Shown here piece by piece: positions 46,701-55,700 of a stretch of DNA of 64,000 bases. Source of the stretch: Chrysaora quinquecirrha (lineage: Eukaryota > Cnidaria > Scyphozoa > Semaeostomeae > Pelagiidae); assembly GCA_014526335.1 (NCBI GenBank), contig JACTAT010000033.1:363410-427409 (forward strand), read 5' to 3'. The translations under genes and the position numbers were made by a program. A model generated the notes under the pieces. The model was not told the DNA's origin. It saw nothing but the letters and a program-made list of their open reading frames with translations, and searched no databases. Position 1 is the stretch's first letter. Each line of letters opens with the position of its first letter.

Positions 46701-49700
46701 GGTTTTTGTTGACTCAGCTGAAGACAAAAAGGTCTGTTTTTTTACTTCTCAGCTCCTGTGTAAGCTGAAAGAGCATATCTCAATTTGATCCTATCCAAAA
46801 TTTTCGATTCAAATTACCATCCAAATTCACAAGAAACCGATCTTATAATACACTTTTTCAATAAGCAACCGCTCAATAAGAAACTTGGGCTGGACTGACC
46901 TTAACATTAAGCAACTTGAGGGCTCAACTGAATAACTGTAAGCAACTAAGAAGTCAAACAACCAAGCTTATACTCTTTCTTGTTGTTAGGCAATTGTTTG
47001 TTCATATGTTTTGCATGTTGAAGTTCTTTAGCTAACGTTTTTCCACTTACTGTCTCCCAAACGTCGTGTTGTAAGCCTAACAGTTGATGATTTTGACCCG
47101 CGAAGTCAGGGGTGGTTGTTAGGTACAAAAAATGTTAAGCAACTTTGAGGGCTGCAATGTCTAAAATTTTGAGCAACTTTGAGGGCTGGACAAAAGTCCA
47201 GTTACTTATTAGAAAATAAGTTTAATTTTAATTCAGCCAGAGTGGAATCAGTTGAGCTGGATCTCCGTAAAAGGCGAAAGGGGAAGTTCCGTCGCTACAC
47301 ATGCGCGGAATAGATCTTTTCATAAAAGTCTCGGTCGGCGCGACATTTAGACTTAATACTAGAAGGCTGTTTCCGAAAGAGTGGGAGGAAGGTAATAAGT
47401 CTACGCGACATTTTCATTGTGGGCATCTTGAGTATGGGAGTCCTCCCCGCGAGTAAGTCGGGGAAGTGCAGGATTTTTTCTTAAAATTCACGAATAATTG
47501 AAGACAAAAAGAGACAAGGAATCTGCGTTAGTAAAGAGGTTTTAAATATCTGCAGAAATTCAGGAAACAAGACGCAAGTAACGCACGAAATGGAAAATAC
47601 TTGATTTCCTAACTCAAGATGTCAAGCCTCGAGGTCTAGTCTCGTTCATCTAGTTTCGAGATCCTAAAGATTATGGCGCTAAATAGTAGTTACAAAATTT
47701 CACCTTCACATGAGGCCTAGCCTTACTCGCTCGATAAAAGGAGCCGTTCTTGGTTTTTGTTATTAAACTGTCTTTTCTCCAGGAAAGATGCCAGACATCC
47801 AGCCAATCAGGAAGCACGGAGAGTTATTGTGACATCAGTGATGCTGGAGATACACAGAGTACTTTGAGTGACATACAGACACGGCCTAAGAAGAAGGTCG
47901 GCTCTGTTACCAAGCGACCGTTGCTACCCGCCTGGCAGCGAGAATGCTTGAAGAACTACAACAGAGTTGAAGAAAACAGTCGTTTGGACGAGTTCACGAA
48001 AAGTGACAACTTCTCACGTAAATTAGAGAATCCTTTATCGAAATCCTTAAGCTACAGTGGAACGGTTGGGACGAAGGCAACCGAACAAAACTTCCCGGAT
48101 TGCCATGTTGGGCAATATAGAGCGATAAAAGACGATTATCCATTTAATTGGAAAAGGGCGCTGTCTTCAGATCCAAAGGAATATGTTATATATAATGATG
48201 GCGATAGTGCCGATTTGGGAGCTGATTGTGGGCGGGTTGATGATAGAGAGCGCGATTATTTTCATGCTCGGGCGCGGAGCTACGGCGAAGAAAAACGGGT
48301 AACAGGGACAAGATTCTCCGCAAGGACTGTAAACGATGGACGGATCGATGAATATTGGGGGATGCCTAAGCCAGGACGGGGACAAAGAATACGGAATAAT
48401 TTCAATGGGAGTACAGGAGACAGCGATTATTCCAGATCCACATCATCGCTGGCGTTGTCGCCTTTCCAGTTTGAAGTTCCATCGAAAAGCGAGCGATATC
48501 TGCGTGACTTGGAGCGGAAAACGGAAGCACAGTTTAATGAGATTGTTGAGAAACTTTCGAAATCTGCATCAGAGGTAGTTGATGATAATGCTAATGATGA
48601 CAAAATCATTAGTAGTTCGTATTCACCGGTCAAGCTTCAGAAAATCGTTCCGACGGTAACTCGTAATACAAGCGTATCAGTATCGGAGGACGCAGCCAAA
48701 GAAACTGACGCCCGCAAAGCGAGTTTTGTTGTTGGAGAAGACGCGGACGGTAACATGAATGATGATGATCCGCTTCCAGTTACAATTCACCGGATTCTGA
48801 TAACCCGGGAAGACTCGGATCAAGACTTTGGCTTTAGTATCTCAGAAAAAATTGATGGCTCCGGTATATTCGTCAAGTCAATTCAAGCAAACATCGATAG
48901 CCGTAGGAGAAGACCAAGCAAGCTGAAGAAATACGACCGGATTTTACAGGTGAGAACCTGTTCATGTTAACGCTCGTTATGTTACCTTTGTGTCTTTCTT
49001 TTTTTAAGCACATTTTAATTCTTGAAAAGTTTAAGTGTAAAGAAAGCTCTCTTCGTCTGATGCTTCTGGCGGATTCAGAGGGGTGCTAGGGGTGCTCAAG
49101 CACCCTTAAAATTTTCAAAGATCTATATTTAGTATAACTGACTTCCGATTCTCATTTTGATAACTGGAACTCGGCATCTTTGTCTTCGGGGGCTGAAGTC
49201 AATCATTTTCCCTTTTTGCAGTGACACATCGCCTCGCAACGTCATCATTTACTTCCTTGGTTGATTGTTTTGCTTTTTATTCTCATGAAAGGAAATTTTG
49301 ATACGTTGTCTTGCAAAAAACCACATTGGCAGTGTTTTCTTTCTTGTTCGTCAAACGGATAACCGGACCAGAAGGAAAATGAGGAACTAGGACCTTTTTT
49401 TGCGTGATTCTTTCTCTTTGTTCTTTTTGGCTTGACCTGAATTTTAGCGGGAGCCCCTACAGATTCAAAAGATAATTCGCAGGCCAATCATCTTTCTCTG
49501 AAAATGGCGCAGGCCAATCAAATGTGTTTTCTGCATGGTGCAGAATGGCGCAGGCCAATAGGAATGCTCAAACACAAATCTATTCATCAATGTTGCTGCT
49601 GCTGCATTACTCTTTGAAAGTGAAAAGCGCGCGGAAAGGCCGCCATTTTTATTTAGATGTGTCAAAGCTGTCTTGGCTAGGCCCTATGTTATTGATGGAA

Positions 49701-52700
49701 TTTGAAGTTTTAAAGGAATTAAATGAAATACTGAACGACAATTCAGTTAAAAAAGAAGAAAAGGAAGATCGACTGAATAAAATATGGTAATCTTTGAATC
49801 ATGGAAAATTATTTAATGTACGATATCCAAAGCAACAGTTTGACGCTAGCCTATTCTAAGATATCTGAAGTTTGGGAAGTTTTGTTCTTTGCATATTTTA
49901 TAAGCTTTCAATTCCATATTTTAAAAACCTTTCATTTTTGCTCCTTTTCTGGATGATTTTAACAATTTTTCCTATAATTATAAAAACGCATTTGGAGGAT
50001 TAAAAAGGGCGTTGCCCACCTTCTCCGGGGTTCTGAAGGGCGTGGTCACCAAAAATTTTCCCGGGGGCTACACCCCCAGACCCCCTTAATGGGCACCCGT
50101 AAATATTTACCCTGGATCCGCCCCTGGTCGTATTCAATCGTTTCGGCCTGTTTTGCTGACATCTGCAGGGAGAAGTGTCAGACAGAAAAGCTTTCTTTCT
50201 TAATTGGACTCTTAAGCCAGGCGTATTTCAACCTTCGATACAATAGAATTAACGCCAACATAGTAGTAACTGCAAACTCATGTTTACATATCCACAAATA
50301 GTCAGAATTTGAGGATACATTTAATCGTGGTCGCAAGAGCAGTCAGGTCGACTGCGATTGACGGGAATCTGTTCTCAGCTAGTTGCAGAAGTAGAACATG
50401 CCTAACTTTCTAGCGCTGTGCGCCGACTAGTTGCCGTCAAAAAGGAACTAGCTGCCAACTAGTCAGAGCGCCTATGTCGACAGGTCAGTTTCGATAAATT
50501 GGTTCCAAAAATTGCCGATTAACAGTCGGCAGCTAATTCTGACTGTTTGCAATGTCGACCTAAGCCGGCCTAGACCAAATTCTTAGGTACAATAACCCGC
50601 AAAAAGAACCTTCACTTATTAAGAACCTGCAACCTCGTCCCCAGGCCCCAAATCGAGTTTCCTCGAATCTCAACAGTCAAATCGATCTTGGCCCTGGTAC
50701 CGGCCACAAAATCTTCCAAAATACTGGCAATTTTGGCCTAGGTATAAAAACAAGATGTAGATGCCAAAAACCGATGTTCTTAGAAAGGAAATGCAAAGAA
50801 TTTCATTGATAACTGTGAGGCAAGATACAATATCTCATGTAGCATCATTTTTTGGTTTTTCTGCATGTTTTTCACATAGTTTTCGGCCTATTTTGGTGTG
50901 AAATTTGAAGAAACTGTGGCGTCACCCAAAATTTCTATTGTTTAAACAGCCAATCAAATTGCGAATAGACAAGGCCGATACCAGGGTCGAATATGGACAG
51001 CGGAGTTTCACATAGAGGTCTATTCACCCTTGGAACGAGGTTGATTTATATTATCTACTGTCGCAAATATCAACAGTCGAAAAAAACAGTACCAGAAAGT
51101 CCTTATACCCCGCCATCATTTGTGATCAAAAACTTTATATAAACTATAAGCAAAATCGTAGCAGCCCGTGGGGGGGTACTTGACCCTGAAATGTACAGGG
51201 TTGTGCCCCCGAGTTTTTACCAATCAACCCACCTTTAAGGTATTGTTTTGCACATTCAGCCACCCAGTTTCATGATTTTAGTATGCATTTGTGTACCACA
51301 TGTTAAGAAAATTTGATTCTATACCCACTTTTGAGGTATTTTAAGCATAAATCGGACCCAGTTGTAAGGAATTTTTGAGGAAAAACCTGACCCCAGACAG
51401 GTTTTTTCCTTTGCCGTTCATTTTATGAGTCCAGTGGATATTACACGGCTCCGGATTCAAGAACTAATGTCGATAACCAGGTTAGTTGGTAAAGGTAAAC
51501 TTGCTTCTCTGTCAAGCTGACTAATATTAGCCCGTAAAATGCCGGATATTAGCTCTGGGTTCGCCCGCGGAAATGAACCTTTTGGCTACTTTTTTATATC
51601 TGCTCGTATTTGTATCCATTTTCAAGAGAATATCAGCGTTTAGGTCATTTCTTTGTCCCGGTTCTCGCTGTAACTAGCTTTCAAAAGCGTCGAAACATTT
51701 TAATCACATTTAAAGGAAGATTTTCTTAAACCCCAGTTTTCTTATCTCCTGTGGGTTTTGGTTTTCAGCCACAGGATTTTTTGCGTTGATTTTTGTTCTA
51801 TTTGCAGATTTTTGGCACCACATATCCCGTTAAGATGGATTTTCGATATAACTAAGAATATTAGTTTTTCGCTATAGAGTTTTGATATTTTCGATGCAAA
51901 AATCGTATAAAGCACCCAAAAATTAGTCTTGGTGCAAAGTTTTACTATCTCAGCGCGTGTATTATCGATTCTACGAGCGTCCAAAGTTTATGATTTTATA
52001 AGGGCTTTGACCGTGTGGGGTAAAAAGTTTCACCAAGTTCATTTTTTGCGGTCAAAGCCTTTATGAAATCGGGAACTTTGAATGCTCATAGAATTAGGAA
52101 CACAAAGACTAGGACAGTGAAACTTTGTACCTAGACTAAGTTTTGGCTACACCGAGTGTTCAGTTAAAATTAAGGAACTGTTAAGGACCTTTTGGTACTA
52201 CAATTCAATCAAAAGAGGTCCAGATATAAAGAACTTTTGGAACTAGACCTTTAGCTAGGTTCTTTATAAAATAAAAAGTGTGTATGTATCAAATTCACAT
52301 TTTAAAGTAGTAAAGGCAAGTAGAATACACAATTAAGTGAAAAAATTGACCTGGGGGGCCTAGTCGATTTTTGTTTGGGGATAATTTCCTAAAGCCCGTT
52401 CCAACCTGTTCCCGTTCCATCTCAAAAATTGAACGTTCGAGATGTTTCGGATCCCTTTAAAAGAACTGTGCCTGAACTTGGAACGGTTCAATTTTGCTTG
52501 TAAAGCACATTGCTAAGAGGTATTTCCTGTAGGCATCGTCATATTCAAGTTTTTGTTGATGTGTTTTTTAAACTCTTTGTTCATTTTCAAGCGCAAATCA
52601 TTGAATTGAACGAGTTCCTTTTTACCAGAAATTAAAACCAGTGTTAACAGCTAGTTTGTCCGGTTCTATAAATTGGAGTTAATCGAACTGTACTTTGCGT

Positions 52701-55700
52701 ACCGCTTCCTCTCGTCCGACAACTTTTATGCTCTCTCTAACTGTACGTTTTCTTTTTACCTTTTGTTTAGATTGAAGCTGGTCATCTAAGGCTGGAAAAC
52801 ATTGAAATTTTCACGCTGCAGATTCGCAATGTTGTTGATGCAGCCAAGAAAGATATTGAAGCCCGTGTAAATCAGGTTGAAGACAGTATTAAAGAAGCTG
52901 ATTCTAAAGCCACTGACCAATCAGCATCCAAAGCTACTCAAAGCAGTGCGACTTCAAATGGCGTGCAAGGGACGCCTACAGTGCAAGCTCGTAAAGTCAG
53001 CAATGGAAAAGAAGCTGAAAAACCTGCCTGTCAAATTCCCGAAACAGCACTTGTTACAGGCAACCCCCCTGATGCTGCTGTTCCTAGTAAGGTTTCTGAT
53101 AGCAAAACTGCTGCAGGCCAGGAGGGTGAATCATCGAGTCATCCTTCGGCTAGTGATACTAATCCCGATCAAACTTCAAAGACTGACAATATGGTTCCTG
53201 TTGAAGATGCGAAATCCGGGCAAGAAACAAAGAGAGCCCGAGGCTAAACCGATCGAGGCCAGTGGTGCTGCTTCACAAGAGAAATCAGCTGAACAGGAAA
53301 AGCCACCCCGACTGAACTGCAGCACTTCGCAGCAGGATTCTGTCTCAGGCAGTAAACCTGCAGTGGTTGGACGCTTTGCAGTTTCAAAATCAGCGGCAGC
53401 TTTGAACCAAAATGCAGCAGGATCTGCTCCAGACGGCTCAGCAACCGAACAGGCAGATAGCAAGATTACCACTGACAAAGAGAATGTCACTGCAAGCGTA
53501 TCAAAGGACGAAGCTATAATCAAAAACGAACAGGCAGTTGTTGCCGTTAGCAGTGCTGGTGATGGTAGTACTGGTCTACCTCAAGTACAGGCTACTTTCA
53601 CTGTTGGTGCAGACAGTCTTGAACTTCTAACTGCAAATACTGTTACTAGTGGGAGTGAAATAATAAAGACGAATGCTGCTACATTGAATGGTTCTAGTAT
53701 AGAACGTAATGAAGCCAATCTGAAAGATCTAAAAGAATCCAGTATAAACGAGCCAAAGCAATCTGATGTATCGAGGAACAACGTAGAATCAAATACGATA
53801 TCTAGTGAAGGTTCAGAAGCTGAATCGATTGATAAAGAGACTAATGCTAATGTCGTTACAGAAAGGAAAAATTCAAATGAGAGTACCTTAAAAGGCAGGT
53901 TTAAGGTTGATCAGGTGGCATCGTCCGCACTGCAGTCTGCCGAGAAGAAAGAAGAACAGACAGAGGCTGGGCAGAAGAAAGTAGAACAGACAGAGGCTGG
54001 GCAGAAGAAATTAGAACAGACAGAGGCTGGGCAGAAGAAAGTAGAACAGACAGAGGCTGGGCAGAAGAAAGTAGAACAGACAGAGGCTGGGCGGAAGAAA
54101 GTAGAACAGACAGAGGCTGGGCAGAAGAAAGTAGAACAGACAGAGGCTGGGCAGAAGAAAGTAGAACAGACAGAGGCTGGGCAGAAGAAAGTAGAACAGA
54201 CAGAGGCTGGGCAGAAGAAAGTAGAACAGACAGAGACTGGGCAGAAGAAAGTAGAGCAGACAGAGACTGGGCAGCAGACCAAACAGGATACGGGTGCTAG
54301 CAAAACAATTAGTCAGCCTACCAATAAACACTCTGAGGTAACCAGGACGAAATCAGGAGAGAAGAAACCAAAGTTGGAGAACAAAGAGGTAGTTGAGCGT
54401 CGTAATTCAGGAGGATCTAGTGACGTGAAGAATGACGAGGAGGGTGGAGCGCGGCACATTTTCAGAATCGGCAGCTCTGATGAATCTGACGCTGTGAAGC
54501 AGATTTCTCCGGAGGGAAGCCCACGCAAGTGCATATCGCCCACAGAGCCACTTAGTTATAGAACTTCGAGTGACCGAGAAGCTTCCGAGAAAGCAATCCT
54601 TGCGAGACCGAACAGTGCCGATGGCAGACGAACACCTACGCTGGAGCAAGCTATGTTTAATTACCCTATGGATGCATCTACGGATAGAAATATCAACTAC
54701 CAGATGTACACGTCTCATGCCCCTGATTTTATATCAGACACTAGTAGCGTCGCTAGCAGTTGCCTGGATTCTCCAGCGATAACACCAAGTATGACACCTT
54801 CAAGTTCGTTTGAGAATCTTCTTGGTATATACGAAAGTGTCCGACAAAGTCGTGGGACAACAAGTGGAGCGCAAGCAGGGGAGCGAACTTCTTTTGAAAG
54901 ATCCTCAAGCCGACCGGTAATATTTCTTTTTGCAATATTTCTGTAATCTAAAATCTTCAATGTTGTAGAACTCCGTACTTTTAATTTTTGTTGGGAAATT
55001 TTCTCGTCTCCTTAGTGATTAGGAACCTCGGCAGTTAGTTTTGGGGGTTGCTTGAAAGAATTGAATTTCGTCCTTCTACTTTGTCGCACATTCTGGAAGA
55101 CACTTCTTTATGACGTATTTCATTCATTTGAAAAGCTCAGAGGTTCGTAGGCCTGTCAAGCAAATGTTTGACAATCAATGTTTGAAGAGTAGCTCAAAGA
55201 TCTTCTTCACAAACAGCAAAATGTTTTGCGCAGTGTTTTTGGAAAAGGTCACTAACATCTCCTGCTTGAGTCGTGAGCATAGAATGTTTGATGTAGTGTG
55301 GCCAAACGGTCAAACGTTTTTCCGATATGCAAATTTCCAGTTTTTCAAAAGCTTTTATCCCTTTGCCGAGACCTTAGAGTGCACAAGTCTTGTGTATTTC
55401 TTCATTGTTTATTTTTAATGTTTTCATATCCTTAGTCTGTGCATGACACTGTCCATGAGATGAATTCTGAAGAAGTAAACACACTACGTGGATTCGTTAA
55501 TAATAGTGATGATTGGAAGAAGCTTATAACCAGGTATTACAACACTTAATTTACCATCCTAATTTGATATCCCTTTTACAATCTAGACTCTTATCAGTCA
55601 AGCTGACAAGGGGCTGGATTATGTTGACTAAATCTCGCGATCCTTCGGCTATACTGAGCCTTTTTTCGGCAACAAACACAAAAGCCAAACGAGAGAAAAG

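Larger units (their letters stand above)
48950..52770. other. 3.8-kb intron filled with repeats
   Basis: Contains the hAT-like element 49066-50127, MITEs at 50630-51046 and 51166-51400, a foldback at 51890-52115 and an AAGGAACT-type MITE at 52150-52284. No exon for a canonical PDZ7 second half was found here. Confidence 0.6.

Noticed and set aside
49524..49790. 88-codon frame as a missing GRIP exon
   Set aside because: No PDZ motif, no phase-compatible splice sites at either side, and it lies within a hAT-like element.
52877..53235. Start of a 689-codon frame ([16 protein letters not shown])
   Set aside because: The other frame ([14 protein letters not shown], then [12 protein letters not shown]) continues PDZ7 and is compositionally coding; this frame becomes the true one only after the one-base insertion near 53230.
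53911..54331. Antisense frames with [10 protein letters not shown] or [10 protein letters not shown] repeats
   Set aside because: Complement of the 30-bp coding repeat; stop-free by composition, with no start context, splice or homology support.
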